A stretch of 64,000 nucleotides of DNA from Gemmatimonadota bacterium (GTDB lineage: Bacteria; Gemmatimonadota; Gemmatimonadetes; Palauibacterales; Palauibacteraceae): contig JAJCZV010000005.1 of assembly GCA_029262175.1 (NCBI GenBank), forward strand, positions 1 to 64,000, given 5' to 3'. Shown here in pieces: positions 45,008-55,692 of the stretch. Numbering within the stretch: the stretch's first letter is position 1; the number at the start of each line of letters is the position of its first letter. The position numbers were made by a program, and so were the translations under genes. The notes under the pieces are model-generated. The model saw nothing but the letters and a program-made list of their open reading frames with translations, had not been told where the DNA came from and searched no databases.

Positions 45008-47242
45008 TCAGGCGGCGATCCGCGATCCACCCGGGGTCAGGTGGCGAAGCACGAAACCGGTAATGTACTCGAACAAATGAAGACGAGTCTTGGCCCCGGC
45101 AATGCTATGCCGCTTGTTCGGATACAGACGCATGTCGAACTGTTTCCCCGCCTCTTCCAACGCATCGATCATCTGCATCGTGTTTTGCGGGTGAACGTTG
45201 TCATCGCCCGTACCGTGGATGATGAGCAACTCCGAGTCGAGCTTGTCTGCATACGCGGTGGGCGCGCCGCTGCCGTAGCCCGCCGCATTTTCCTGAGGCG
45301 TGCGCATGAAACGCTCGGTGTAGATCGTGTCGTACAGCTTCCAATCCGTGACCGGTGCGACCGAGACGCCAGCGGCGATCCGGCCCTCGCTCTGGAGCGT
45401 GGCCATCAAGGTCATATAGCCACCGTAACTCCAGCCCCAAATCCCGATTTTGTCGGCGTCGACGTACGGCAGCTCGCCGAGTTGCGACACGGCGGCCAGT
45501 TGATCCGCCGTCTCCAGCTGCCCGAGCTTTAGATACGTCTGCTTCTTGAACGCGCGCCCGCGCGCGCCCGTCCCGCGGTTATCGACGCTGGCGACCAACA
45601 CCCCTTGTTGGGCGAGATACTGGTGCCACACATACCGTGAGCCACCCCATCGATCAGCGGCCGTTTGCGAGCCCGGCCCTCCGTATACGTAGAGCAGCAG
45701 CCCGTATTCCCGCTCCGGATCGAAATCCGACGGCTTGATCAGAAACGCATTGAGGGGGGTTCCGTCGGCCGCGTCGACGTGGATGAACTCGGGCGCGGAC
45801 AGATCCGCCGCCGCCAAGTGCGCGACCAATGCGGCATTGTCTTCGAGGACACGCATTGCACGCACCTCACGGCCCCGGTTCTCGTACAACGTGACCACGG
45901 GTGGATGCTCGAGTGTCGAGTAGGTCTGTACGACGCGCTTGAAATCGGGACTGAACACGGCGTCGTAGGAACCTCGTTCACCGTGCATCAACTCCGAGAC
46001 CTTTCCGTCCAGATCGACACTCAAGATGGATCGACCCAGCGGACCTGCGTACGCGGCAGAGAGGTACGTGCGGCGGGTCCCAGGGTCCCACCCAAGCACG
46101 CCCGTCACATCCCACTCGCCTTCCGTGAGCTGTCGCACGAGCGCTCCATTTCGCCGATACAGGTAGACATGCTGCCACCCATCGCGGTCGCTCACCCAGA
46201 GAAAACGGTCGCCACCCTCGAGCCAGGCGACCTCGTCTCCCACGTCGACCCACGCCTCATCTTCTTCGACCAGCAGACTGCGGGTCGCACCCGTCGTCGC
46301 GTCACCAGTCAAAAGTTCGAGTCGATTCTGATGTCTGGTGAGCGTCTGAATCGTCACTTCGCTCGAAGATGCGGCCCAATCCATTCGAGCGATGTAGTAC
46401 CCGTTGGTCGGATCCACCTTGAACCACGTGGTCTCGCCCGTCTCGAGATCGAAAGCCCCCACGCGGACGATCGAGTTCGGAGTCCCGGCCTTGGGATATT
46501 GCACGTGGCTAAGCTCGGGGTAGAGCCGCGTCTCATCGACCATCGGAAAGTCTCGGATCGGACTCTGGTCGAACTGCCAGTAGGCGATCTTGGTTCCATC
46601 CGGGCTCCAACGAAACGCGTCGCGCAACCCGAGCTCCTCCTCGTAGACCCAGTCCGTGGTCCCGTTGATGATGGCCTCGCTGCCATCGCGCGTCAGCCGT
46701 CGCTCTTCGCCTGTGGCGAGCTCGGTAAGCCAAAGATCGTTGTCGCGGACAAAGGCGACCTTCGAGCCGTCCGGAGAAAGCTTGGCGAACATCTGCCACC
46801 CCGAAGCTCGACTGACCGGCGTGAGCGTCCGAAGATCGAGGTCGAAGACCCAATACCGACCCCTGGTCCGACTTCTCCAGACCTGCTGAGCGTCGGTAAA
46901 GAGAAGTACCCGCCGGCCTTCGAAGCGGAAGGACTCCACGGCCAGCGCCGTCGACAAGCCGGGAGGAGTCAGTTCCGCCGTCGGAATCAGGGTCTGTCTC
47001 GCGCCGGTTTCCGCATCCACACGAACGAGTGCGGCGCCACCAGCTTCGCTCGTCTCGGTCACGGCCCAGCCGGATCCGTCGGGCAGCCACATACCGGAGA
47101 AACCCGATGCGGCAAAGTCCGCACTCGCGTGGATTCGTTCGAGCGTCAAAGGGTCGCTGGCCTGCCCCGACAGGGGCTGCGCCATGGTGGCGCCCACGAA
47201 AAGGGCGACGGCCACGCGGGTGAGGACGGTGGACGAGTGCAA
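45008..47242 (-). CDS. S9-family dipeptidyl peptidase IV-like, secreted
   Basis: About 744 residues. TTG 47242 is chosen because AGGAG lies seven bases upstream and it opens a signal peptide (VLTRVAVALFVGATMA). The N-terminal beta-propeller (FAKLSPDGSKVAFVRDNDLW, FRWSPDGTKIAYWQFDQS) resembles DPP IV, and the catalytic domain has GWSYGGYM (Ser near 605), GTGDDNVHPQ (Asp) and YPNKRHSI (His). It cleaves X-Pro or X-Ala dipeptides from peptides outside the cytoplasm. Divergent from the ABC cluster; the 213-bp gap between them shows no clear motif. Confidence 0.9.
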   Translation of the reverse strand: MHSSTVLTRVAVALFVGATMAQPLSGQASDPLTLERIHASADFAASGFSGMWLPDGSGWAVTETSEAGGAALVRVDAETGARQTLIPTAELTPPGLSTALAVESFRFEGRRVLLFTDAQQVWRSRTRGRYWVFDLDLRTLTPVSRASGWQMFAKLSPDGSKVAFVRDNDLWLTELATGEERRLTRDGSEAIINGTTDWVYEEELGLRDAFRWSPDGTKIAYWQFDQSPIRDFPMVDETRLYPELSHVQYPKAGTPNSIVRVGAFDLETGETTWFKVDPTNGYYIARMDWAASSSEVTIQTLTRHQNRLELLTGDATTGATRSLLVEEDEAWVDVGDEVAWLEGGDRFLWVSDRDGWQHVYLYRRNGALVRQLTEGEWDVTGVLGWDPGTRRTYLSAAYAGPLGRSILSVDLDGKVSELMHGERGSYDAVFSPDFKRVVQTYSTLEHPPVVTLYENRGREVRAMRVLEDNAALVAHLAAADLSAPEFIHVDAADGTPLNAFLIKPSDFDPEREYGLLLYVYGGPGSQTAADRWGGSRYVWHQYLAQQGVLVASVDNRGTGARGRAFKKQTYLKLGQLETADQLAAVSQLGELPYVDADKIGIWGWSYGGYMTLMATLQSEGRIAAGVSVAPVTDWKLYDTIYTERFMRTPQENAAGYGSGAPTAYADKLDSELLIIHGTGDDNVHPQNTMQMIDALEEAGKQFDMRLYPNKRHSIAGAKTRLHLFEYITGFVLRHLTPGGSRIAA

Positions 47243-47455
47243 AGCCAAGCTCCTTGGACGGGCGGAAACGGTACCCCGCAAGGTACTATTCTGGCTTCCT
47301 CGTGTCCCGAGCGAGCTTGACTCGGGCTTCACCCGATCTAGTTTTGCGGCTTGCGCCCTCAAAACGTCGAACAACGGTTCCGATTTGGGGTGTGTCGAAC
47401 GTCGCGAAACCTCCTGAGTTGGACGCGCTACGGGCTTGCCCGGACCGGAGCACAT

Positions 47456-48403
47456 ATGTCTCTCGTTGTACTAAAAGATGTCGTGAAAGCCTTTGGCCAG
47501 ACGGTCGCGGTCGACGAGATCAGTTTCTCGATCGATCGGGGCGAAGTCGTCGGGTTCTTGGGGCCGAACGGGGCCGGAAAAACGACGACGATGCGATTGT
47601 TGACGCAGTATCTGGAGCCCGACGCCGGGTCGATCGAGATCGACGGGCTGTCGATCGAAGATCATCCGACCGAGCTCCGACGAAGAATCGGTTACCTGCC
47701 GGAAACGAACCCGGTGTATCGGGAGATGCTCGCCGGGGAATACATCACCTTTATGGGCAAGCTTCGAGGGATGGGCACCGACGAGATCCGCTCTCGGACC
47801 GACGACGTGGTGTCGCAGACCGGGATCGAGGCCGTCTACTATCGCCCGATCAACCAGCTGTCGAAAGGGTACCGCCAGCGAGTCGGCTTGGCCCAGGCGA
47901 TCCTGTCCGAGCCGGAGATCCTGATTCTGGATGAACCGACGGAAGGACTCGATCCAAACCAGCGCGTGGAGATCCGTAGTCTGATTACGCATCTCGGCAC
48001 AGAACGAACCGTGCTGCTCAGCACACACGTCATGCAGGAAGTTCAACGGACGTGTTCTCGTGTCGTGATCATCAGCGGCGGACACGTGGTCGCGGATGGC
48101 GATGTCGAGTCGCTCGTTTCCGATCAAAGCGGCGCGCGCGTCTCCGTCGAACTCGACGCGCCGGAAGAGGCGGCGATCGCGGCCCTAGAGGCGCTCCCAT
48201 CCGTGGTCTCCGCGCAAGCGACCCCCGGCTCGGGGTCGAGGGTTCGATTCGTCGTCCGAGGATCTGGGAAGGAAGACCCGCGAGGAGAGATCTCCGCCCT
48301 GGCGGCTGAACACCACTGGCCGCTGTGGGAACTTCACCTGGAGCAAGCGAGTCTCGAGGATCTGTTCCGGGACCTCACGGTGACCGAGGGAGGTGTCCGA
48401 TGA
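47456..48403 (+). CDS. ABC transporter ATP-binding protein, GldA-like
   Basis: A 315-residue ATPase. Walker A is GPNGAGKTTTMRLL (about 38-51), Q-loop IGYLPETNPVYREMLAGEY, signature LSKGYRQRVGLAQAI, Walker B LILDEPTEGLDPNQR and H-loop STHVMQEV. The C-terminal 80 residues are the domain seen in GldA/NatA-type exporters. GGAG is 5 nt before ATG 47456. It overlaps the permease gene (ATGA), and the three genes 47456-51563 form one operon. In Bacteroidota, GldA with GldF and GldG is needed for gliding; other phyla carry the cluster without gliding. Confidence 0.92.
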   Translation: MSLVVLKDVVKAFGQTVAVDEISFSIDRGEVVGFLGPNGAGKTTTMRLLTQYLEPDAGSIEIDGLSIEDHPTELRRRIGYLPETNPVYREMLAGEYITFMGKLRGMGTDEIRSRTDDVVSQTGIEAVYYRPINQLSKGYRQRVGLAQAILSEPEILILDEPTEGLDPNQRVEIRSLITHLGTERTVLLSTHVMQEVQRTCSRVVIISGGHVVADGDVESLVSDQSGARVSVELDAPEEAAIAALEALPSVVSAQATPGSGSRVRFVVRGSGKEDPRGEISALAAEHHWPLWELHLEQASLEDLFRDLTVTEGGVR

Positions 48404-50637
48404 TTCGATCGATTTGGACGATCGCCCGCCGGGAGCTGAGTAGCTATTTCGACCACGCGACGGCGTATATCCTTCTCGTGGTGTTCCTCGGGATCAATTT
48501 CTTCTTTTTCTTCCGAGACGCGTATCTGTTGGGAGAAGCTTCGATGCGACCCATGCTCGACCTTCTCCCGTGGCTTGTGCTGTTTTTCGTCCCCGCCGTG
48601 TGCATGAGGGCGCTGGCCGAGGAACGCGAGGCGGGAACGCTCGAACTGGTGCTCGCCCAACCCATCGAAGTCGTCGAGTTTCTGCTCGGCAAGTTCCTGG
48701 GCGTCTTGCTGTTTCTACTGATCGCGCTTGCCGGCACGTTCGGCGTACCGCTGGGCTTGTCGCTCGGCGCTGACCTCCAAATGGGCGTCATCGTCGCGCA
48801 ATACGTTGGCGCGGCGTTCCTCATCGCCGCCCTGGTAGCCGTCGGCCTGTGGGCCTCGTCGCTGACGCGAAACCAAGTGACCGCGTTCATTCTCGGGGTC
48901 ACGATCGGGTTTGCGCTCTACATGATCGGCTTGCCGGCCATCGTGCTGGGGCTTCCAAGCTTTCTCTCCGTGATCGCCACACGGCTCGGGATCTTGGGGC
49001 ACTTCGAGAACGTGGCGCGCGGCATCATCGATCTTCGCGATGTGCTCTATTTCGTCGCGGTGACGGCCGCGTTTCTGGCCCTGACCTACTTTTCGCTGAT
49101 GCGTGAGAGGCTGAGTCGACGTCGGCCGGCCTATGCACGGCTCCGCTTGGGCGCGCTGGGCATGGTCGCGATCGCGATCTTTACCGCCTTGGCCGGATCG
49201 CAGCTCCGTGGCCGGCTCGACCTCACGCCGGGCAAGCTCTACACGCTCTCGCAGCCGACCAAGGATCTCCTGGCCGGGCTGGATGACATCGTATCGATCA
49301 AGTTCTTCCGGTCGGCAGAACTTCCTCCGAGTCTCACGCCGCTCCGACGCGACATCGATGACTTGTTGCGCGACTTCGATACCGCCGGGGGTGCAAACGT
49401 CAATCTGGTCCAGCTCGCACCCGAAGACGACGAGGACGCCGCGCAAGAAGCCCAAGTCCTCGGGATCCCGGCGACGCGGTTCAACGTGATCGGCCAGGAC
49501 GAGATGTCGATGCGCGACGGGTATCTCGGAATTGCGATCCAGTTCGCCGGCGAAACCGAGATCATCCCGTTGGTGAGTCAGACCAACGATCTGGAGTACC
49601 GCCTCGCCTCGATGATTCGCGGGATGAGTTCAGAGGACCGAAGCGTGGTCGCGCTGCTCACCGGACACGGAGAGCTCGATAGTCGAACCGGGCTCACCAT
49701 CGCTTCAGGCCGGCTCCGAGAGGAGTACACGGTGCAGTCGCTCGCCTTCGATTCTACGTCGATCGGGGTGCCCGACTCGGTGGACGTCGTCGTGATCGCG
49801 GGCGGCCAGGACGTCTTCCATCCGGCCGAGGGCCAGATGCTTGGACGGTTTCTCGATGAGGGCGGGAGTCTGTTCATCATGCAGAGCGGGACGCAGATCG
49901 ACCAGCAAAGTCTGTACGCCGGTCCCAGCTTTCATCCCGTGCTGGACTCACTTCTCCAGAGCCGGGGATTGGGCATCATACCGGCGCTCGCCTACGACCT
50001 GCGCGCGAGCGGTCAGGTTCAGATCCGCTCAGGGGTCGGTTTTGTGGTCATACCTTACCCGCTTTGGCTGGATGCGCAGCCCGCATCCGAACACCCGATC
50101 GTCGACGCCGGAAACCCGGTCACGTTCAATTGGCCCAGCCCGCTCCTCGTCGAGGTCCAAGACAGCACGAGGGTGACGCCCCTGCTCACGACGACAGACC
50201 TCGGCGGTCGGCTACAGCCCCCGATTTCGATCGACCCCAACCAGGACTGGCAGAGCGTGATTCGGCCGGAGGACGTCGCGACCGAGACCCTGGCGGTGGC
50301 GTATACAGAACCTGGAGGCGGCCGGATCGTGCTAGCGGGTTCCTCGTCGTTCATTGAAGACCAGACGCTCCAACGTTCCCCCAACGCGCTGGCCGGAGTG
50401 GTCTTCTTTCAGAACGCGGTGGATTGGCTGGCGCAGGATGAAGCGCTGATCTCGATCCGATCGAAGGACCGCTCACCGCCCCAACTTCTGTTCTCGAACG
50501 GCGTCGTGCGCGACGTGGCGAAGTACGGCAATCTCGTGGGAGTGCCCCTACTCTTTGTGTTGTTCGGAATCGGTCGACTGGCGCGTCGACGACGGATTCA
50601 GGCGAGGGTCTTCGAAGCCGGGGGAGCGCTCGTATGA
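48400..50637 (+). CDS. ABC permease fused to a GldG-like domain
   Basis: A 745-residue fusion. Residues 1-250 are an ABC-2 permease with about six helices (SSYFDHATAYILLVVFLGIN, VCMRALAEEREAGTLELVLA, which is the family motif). Residues about 255-745 match GldG, the auxiliary domain: helix GALGMVAIAIFTALAGSQ, LDLTPGKLYTLSQPTKDLL, VALLTGHGELD and a closing membrane helix near 715 (LVGVPLLFVLFGIGRLARRR). In Bacteroidota GldF and GldG are separate; here they are joined. The cargo is unknown. Confidence 0.9.
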   Translation: MIRSIWTIARRELSSYFDHATAYILLVVFLGINFFFFFRDAYLLGEASMRPMLDLLPWLVLFFVPAVCMRALAEEREAGTLELVLAQPIEVVEFLLGKFLGVLLFLLIALAGTFGVPLGLSLGADLQMGVIVAQYVGAAFLIAALVAVGLWASSLTRNQVTAFILGVTIGFALYMIGLPAIVLGLPSFLSVIATRLGILGHFENVARGIIDLRDVLYFVAVTAAFLALTYFSLMRERLSRRRPAYARLRLGALGMVAIAIFTALAGSQLRGRLDLTPGKLYTLSQPTKDLLAGLDDIVSIKFFRSAELPPSLTPLRRDIDDLLRDFDTAGGANVNLVQLAPEDDEDAAQEAQVLGIPATRFNVIGQDEMSMRDGYLGIAIQFAGETEIIPLVSQTNDLEYRLASMIRGMSSEDRSVVALLTGHGELDSRTGLTIASGRLREEYTVQSLAFDSTSIGVPDSVDVVVIAGGQDVFHPAEGQMLGRFLDEGGSLFIMQSGTQIDQQSLYAGPSFHPVLDSLLQSRGLGIIPALAYDLRASGQVQIRSGVGFVVIPYPLWLDAQPASEHPIVDAGNPVTFNWPSPLLVEVQDSTRVTPLLTTTDLGGRLQPPISIDPNQDWQSVIRPEDVATETLAVAYTEPGGGRIVLAGSSSFIEDQTLQRSPNALAGVVFFQNAVDWLAQDEALISIRSKDRSPPQLLFSNGVVRDVAKYGNLVGVPLLFVLFGIGRLARRRRIQARVFEAGGALV

Positions 50638-51563
50638 ACTCGAAACAGCTGAAGTTGGTCGCGCTTCTCCTGGGTGTGGCTGTTCTGCTTTATCTGCCAC
50701 GGCTCTTCCGCGACGACGGGGCCGGCGGCTCCCTCGAAGTGACGGATGGCTTTCGTTTCGCACTCGCGGACCCGCCGACGCGCATCGACATCATCCAAAT
50801 CGTCGAGGGCGACACGATCCGATTGGACCAGTCGGCGACAGGTTGGACGGTGGATGGCTATCGCGCGGACGCGGCAAAAGTCGAGGACTTGATCGGCGTC
50901 TTGACCAGCCTGACTTCGGACATCCAGGTGGCCCGGAACCCGAGCAATCATGCCGCGATGCAGGTGGACGCGTCTTCTGGACGGCGCGTCGAGGTATACA
51001 CGGAGGCGGGAGGACCGATCGCGTTCCGACTCGGGACGCGCGACCTGGCCGCCGGTGGGTACTTCGTTCGGTTGCCCGATGCGGACGCGGTGTTCCGCCT
51101 CGACGGGCCGGCGGGTGGCTACCTGAGTCGCGATCGGGACGGCTGGCGCGTCCGTATCATGGCCCAAGTCGACACGAGCGCGGTCCGCGACTTGGTGCTG
51201 ACGCGGGGCGACCGTGAGGTGGTCGTCCGACGCGACGACGCCGGGTGGATGATCGGCGACGCCCCAGCCGATTCCAGCGCGGTCATGGGTATCCTACGCA
51301 TGCTACCGAGCCTTTCGGCCAGCGGTTTCCCAACGGACGAAGCGATGGCGGCGGCAGATTTCTCCGATCCGACGGCGGCGTTCGATGTGTTCGCCGAAGA
51401 CGAGGGCGACGTCACCGGTCGCCGCCTCGTGCTTTCGCTTCGATTCATCGAGGACGCGGACGCTGGAGACTGGCTGGTCCGAGACGCTGACGGTGCGGTC
51501 GTCCGCTTGGCCGAGTTCAACGTGAATCGCTTGCTCCCGGAGCGCCTGATCCCTGACTCGTAG
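50634..51563 (+). CDS. DUF4340 domain protein, membrane-anchored
   Basis: A 309-residue protein with one N-terminal membrane helix (LKLVALLLGVAVLLYLP) and a repeating beta-rich outside domain: IQIVEGDTIRLDQSATGWTV, then VRDLVLTRGDREVVVRRDD, typical of DUF4340. It overlaps the GldFG fusion gene by 4 nt and is regularly found in that setting, so it is a probable envelope subunit of the exporter. Molecular function is unknown. It ends 29 nt before the convergent fumC stop. Confidence 0.88.
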   Translation: MNSKQLKLVALLLGVAVLLYLPRLFRDDGAGGSLEVTDGFRFALADPPTRIDIIQIVEGDTIRLDQSATGWTVDGYRADAAKVEDLIGVLTSLTSDIQVARNPSNHAAMQVDASSGRRVEVYTEAGGPIAFRLGTRDLAAGGYFVRLPDADAVFRLDGPAGGYLSRDRDGWRVRIMAQVDTSAVRDLVLTRGDREVVVRRDDAGWMIGDAPADSSAVMGILRMLPSLSASGFPTDEAMAAADFSDPTAAFDVFAEDEGDVTGRRLVLSLRFIEDADAGDWLVRDADGAVVRLAEFNVNRLLPERLIPDS

Positions 51564-51592
51564 CCGGCCGACAAAGCCTAGTCAGGCACCTG

Positions 51593-52993
<1,401 letters not shown>

Positions 52994-53032
52994 GTGCGTG
53001 CTCTCCTGCTCTTGAATTCGATGGTTGCGTTG

Positions 53033-53530
53033 TCAAAACTCGATCCGGTCGCCCACACGCACGCCGTTGGCCTCGAACCAACCCCGGTTCATCTCGAGCG
53101 CGTACTGCGCTGGGGCGGCCGAGGGGTGGTTCTCTGTCGTTTGGGGTTCCATTTGTTGGATATCGACGATCCGACCCTCACGGTCGGCGTAGGCGATATC
53201 GAGGGGAACCAACGTGTTCTTCATCCAAAACGCGAGCGTCCGCTCGCTCGGATAGATAAAGAGCATGCCCTCGTTCTCGCCGAGTGACTGTCGGTGCATC
53301 AGCCCACGGGAATGCTCGGCGGGTTCATCGGCGATCTCGACCTGGACGGCAACTCCGCCCGCATGGATGGTGACGAAGTCACTGGCCGTGACCGGCTCGT
53401 CGCCGGACGCCGCGGGATCCTGACTAGAGATCGTCGATTCGCCTTCGATGCGACTGTCTGCCTCGGCGGTACCGCAGGCGGCGACCGCGAGCGCCAGTGG
53501 CACCACGAGACGGGGTAGAACGTTTTTCAT
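53033..53530 (-). CDS. DUF192 family lipoprotein
   Basis: About 165 residues. The lipobox LALAVAACG indicates lipidation. The core reads AVQVEIADEPAEHSRGLMHR, then MLFIYPSERTLAFWMKNTLVPLDIAY and YALEMNRGWFEANGV, all matching DUF192 (PF02643), whose role is unknown. ATG 53530 begins a normal signal peptide; an upstream in-frame start would add seven residues. It may be transcribed on its own: the fumC start is 40 nt downstream. Confidence 0.88.
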   Translation of the reverse strand: MKNVLPRLVVPLALAVAACGTAEADSRIEGESTISSQDPAASGDEPVTASDFVTIHAGGVAVQVEIADEPAEHSRGLMHRQSLGENEGMLFIYPSERTLAFWMKNTLVPLDIAYADREGRIVDIQQMEPQTTENHPSAAPAQYALEMNRGWFEANGVRVGDRIEF

Positions 53531-53551
53531 GAGTCGGTTTCCGGGTTGCAT

Positions 53552-53776
53552 AGCCGATGCCTACCGGCGGGCTTCGAGTGGGCGTTTGGGCGCGAGGTTC
53601 TTATACCAAACCTAGCTCCGCAGGTTTCGCGGGGGAAACCGTGTGGCCAATGTGGGCCCCGGTTCGTCTTGTAGAGGCATGGGAGGTGCAGTTCTACCGG
53701 GGTCGCGGCGGTCGTCATTCAAGCCAAATGACGGTTTGACCGAGACTTAGGACGAGGGTCGCGGAAGGAGGGCGGA
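53552..53776 (+). other. hairpin-rich intergenic region, possible structured leader
   Basis: 225 bp between divergent genes with no convincing gene. Three perfect inverted repeats lie in a row on the strand leading into the next gene: GGTTTC/GAAACC (53623-53628 and 53635-53640), CCCCGGT/ACCGGGG (53657-53663 and 53696-53702) and CGTCATT/AATGACG (53713-53719 and 53727-53733). The last ends about 44 nt before the GTG of the unknown gene at 53777. No known riboswitch consensus was recognised. Confidence 0.4.
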
Positions 53777-54511
53777 GTGATTCTTCCAGACGTACGGTCA
53801 GGTTTCGGGCGCGATGAGGCGAGTCAGTTGGTCGGCTTGCTTGCGCGCGCCGGTGAGGACAAGCGCGAACTCGATGCGCTGGTAGCTGAGCGAGGAATCG
53901 ATCCACTCCTGGATCATCCCGCCGTCGCCGCTGCGGTGCGCGACGAGCCGGGCGTCTCTCGTCTGCCCCTGCCGCTCATCTCGTACATCCTTCTCCGGCG
54001 TAGCCTCCTCGACAACGGCGTCGAGAGCCGTCTCCTGGCTGACTACGTGACGTCTGTGTTTCTACGTTTTGCCCACACCGGGCGGGCCCACCGCATCGCG
54101 GATTACGACGATGGCGACTACCGGTACCTCGTCGATATCGCCCAGGACATGTCGGACGCGGATGGGCGCCGGGGGTTTCTCCTCAGGGCGCACCTCGGGA
54201 ATCTCGCCCTGTGGCTGTCGGGGCTGTTTCCGGATTGGATCAGCCATCGGGTGCACCGTAGGGGGGGGCCGGATCTGAGCTACTATGAGGAAATGGGTCA
54301 GACGGGGTTTTCACTGGCCGCAGATGATCCGTTTGCCCGTCGGCAGCACCTGGATGGGCTTTATCGGGACGCTGCCGAGGCGTTTACGCCCATGCGACAG
54401 GCCCTCAACAGCTTCTCAGATCGATTCTTGACGCCCCGCCCGACCTCCCCGGTGGACCGCGTCCTCCGGCAAGTGAGCGATGACTTTGACAGCCATTGGT
54501 TGCAGGCCTGA
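53777..54511 (+). CDS. protein of unknown function
   Basis: A 244-residue, mostly helical soluble protein. A strong GGAAGGAGG lies just before GTG 53777. Blocks include LLRRSLLDNGVESRLLADYV, YDDGDYRYLVDIAQDMSDAD and LPLPLISYILLRR. A conserved-looking acid/His-rich middle (RIADYDDGDY, HRVHRRGG) is present, but no family was recognised. It has no signal peptide or membrane helix. It is followed after 72 nt by fur, in the same direction. Confidence 0.55.
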   Translation: MILPDVRSGFGRDEASQLVGLLARAGEDKRELDALVAERGIDPLLDHPAVAAAVRDEPGVSRLPLPLISYILLRRSLLDNGVESRLLADYVTSVFLRFAHTGRAHRIADYDDGDYRYLVDIAQDMSDADGRRGFLLRAHLGNLALWLSGLFPDWISHRVHRRGGPDLSYYEEMGQTGFSLAADDPFARRQHLDGLYRDAAEAFTPMRQALNSFSDRFLTPRPTSPVDRVLRQVSDDFDSHWLQA

Positions 54512-54583
54512 GCTTCGACTCTATCTTCTCACCGTCATGAGAACGGCCCCGCGGGGTCTCTGAGTCGACTTTTACACGAGCCA

Positions 54584-55081
54584 ATGACCGAACTCGTAAC
54601 GCCGCGCCCCCCGTTGGGCTGCGCGGCAGTCATGGGGGGGCTCTTTCGAGCCGCCCTTCAGGAGCACCACCTCCCGGTGACCCACCAACGGGAAGCGGTG
54701 GCGCGCATCCTATTCGAATCCGGGCGGCATCTGTCCGCGGACGAAGTATCGGACCGTCTGAGCCTGATAAACGAGAATGTGGGCAAGGCGACCGTGTATC
54801 GGACTCTACGTCTTCTCGTTCGCGTCGGTCTCGCGACCGAGCACGATTTTGACGAAGGATTCAAACGCTACGAAACGCGGGTCGGCCCTGCGCATCACGA
54901 TCACATGATCTGCACCGCGTGTGGGGCCGTGGTGGAGTTTCACCGCGACGAGCTGGATCGTGTTCAAACCGAAGTCGCTGGCGCGACGGGCTTTCGTGTT
55001 CTGACACGTCAACTAAAACTCTACGGACTGTGCGCCGATTGCGACGCCGGGTCCGGGCAAGCACTCCGACAGGTCATCTAA
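54584..55081 (+). CDS. Fur-family metal-responsive transcriptional regulator
   Basis: A 165-residue Fur/Zur/PerR-type repressor. The winged helix has recognition helix GKATVYRTLRLL; the metal region contains HHDHMICTACG (His104, His105, His107, Cys110, Cys113) and CADC (Cys150, Cys153), the two CxxC pairs of the structural zinc site. Which metal it senses cannot be decided by eye. It is the first gene of a co-directional run ending in the Fe-S scaffold gene nfuA. The ATG used has only a weak upstream RBS; ATG 54632 (MGGLF) is an alternative. Confidence 0.9.
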   Translation: MTELVTPRPPLGCAAVMGGLFRAALQEHHLPVTHQREAVARILFESGRHLSADEVSDRLSLINENVGKATVYRTLRLLVRVGLATEHDFDEGFKRYETRVGPAHHDHMICTACGAVVEFHRDELDRVQTEVAGATGFRVLTRQLKLYGLCADCDAGSGQALRQVI

Positions 55082-55083
55082 AC

Positions 55084-55677
55084 TTGGAGGTCCCCCTGAG
55101 CTCTTCGCATGAGCAGTTGTGTAGTTTGTTGGCCGAACGCTCTTTCCAACTTGGTGAGTTTCAGCTCACGTCTGGTGCCCGTAGCGACTACTACATCGAC
55201 TGCCGCACGACCACGATGCACGCGCACGGACAGGTCCTGATTGGAAAGGTCGGACTCGAGGCCATCCGGTCGGCCGGCCTGGCCCCCGACGCGATCGGTG
55301 GGTTGACGATGGGCGCAGACCCGATGGCCTACGCGATCGCCAACGAGAGTTGGAGATCACAGAACCCGATCCATGCGTTTTCGGTTCGAAAGAGAGCCAA
55401 AAGACACGGCGCAGGCCAATTGATCGAAGGCTGCTTCGAACCGGGGGCCCGCGTGGTGATCGTCGAAGATGTCATCACGACGGGGGGATCCGCGCTCAAA
55501 GCCTGTGAGGCCGTGAATCACGCCCGCGGCGAAGTGCTCGGCGTGCTTGGTCTGGTCGACCGCGAGGAAGGCGGAGTCGCGGCAATCGAGAAGGCCGGCC
55601 TTCGCACGATCGTTCTCTACACCGCCTCCGATCTTCGTCGCAACCTAGAGCAGTCCGAAGCCGGGGCGCCGGTCTAG
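55084..55677 (+). CDS. pyrE: orotate phosphoribosyltransferase
   Basis: About 197 residues; makes orotidine 5'-phosphate from orotate and PRPP in UMP synthesis. The PRPP loop VVIVEDVITTGGSALK is diagnostic, and SGARSDYYIDCR plus GADPMAYAIA match OPRTs. No ATG or GTG exists at the right place. TTG 55084 is used, though CTG 55096 is better spaced from GGAGG. It begins 2 nt after the fur stop. Proline dehydrogenase follows after 15 nt. Confidence 0.9.
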   Translation: MEVPLSSSHEQLCSLLAERSFQLGEFQLTSGARSDYYIDCRTTTMHAHGQVLIGKVGLEAIRSAGLAPDAIGGLTMGADPMAYAIANESWRSQNPIHAFSVRKRAKRHGAGQLIEGCFEPGARVVIVEDVITTGGSALKACEAVNHARGEVLGVLGLVDREEGGVAAIEKAGLRTIVLYTASDLRRNLEQSEAGAPV

Positions 55678-55692
55678 AAAGAGACGTCCAAC

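Noticed and set aside
53527..53739. Short open frames in the 53552-53776 gap, 60-63 residues on both strands
   Set aside because: No ribosome-binding sites, no homologous blocks, and they overlap the three inverted repeats.
54512..54583. Possible terminator GGCCCCGCGGGGTC upstream of fur
   Set aside because: The stem is short and the following CTTTTAC is too weak a T-tract to call it.
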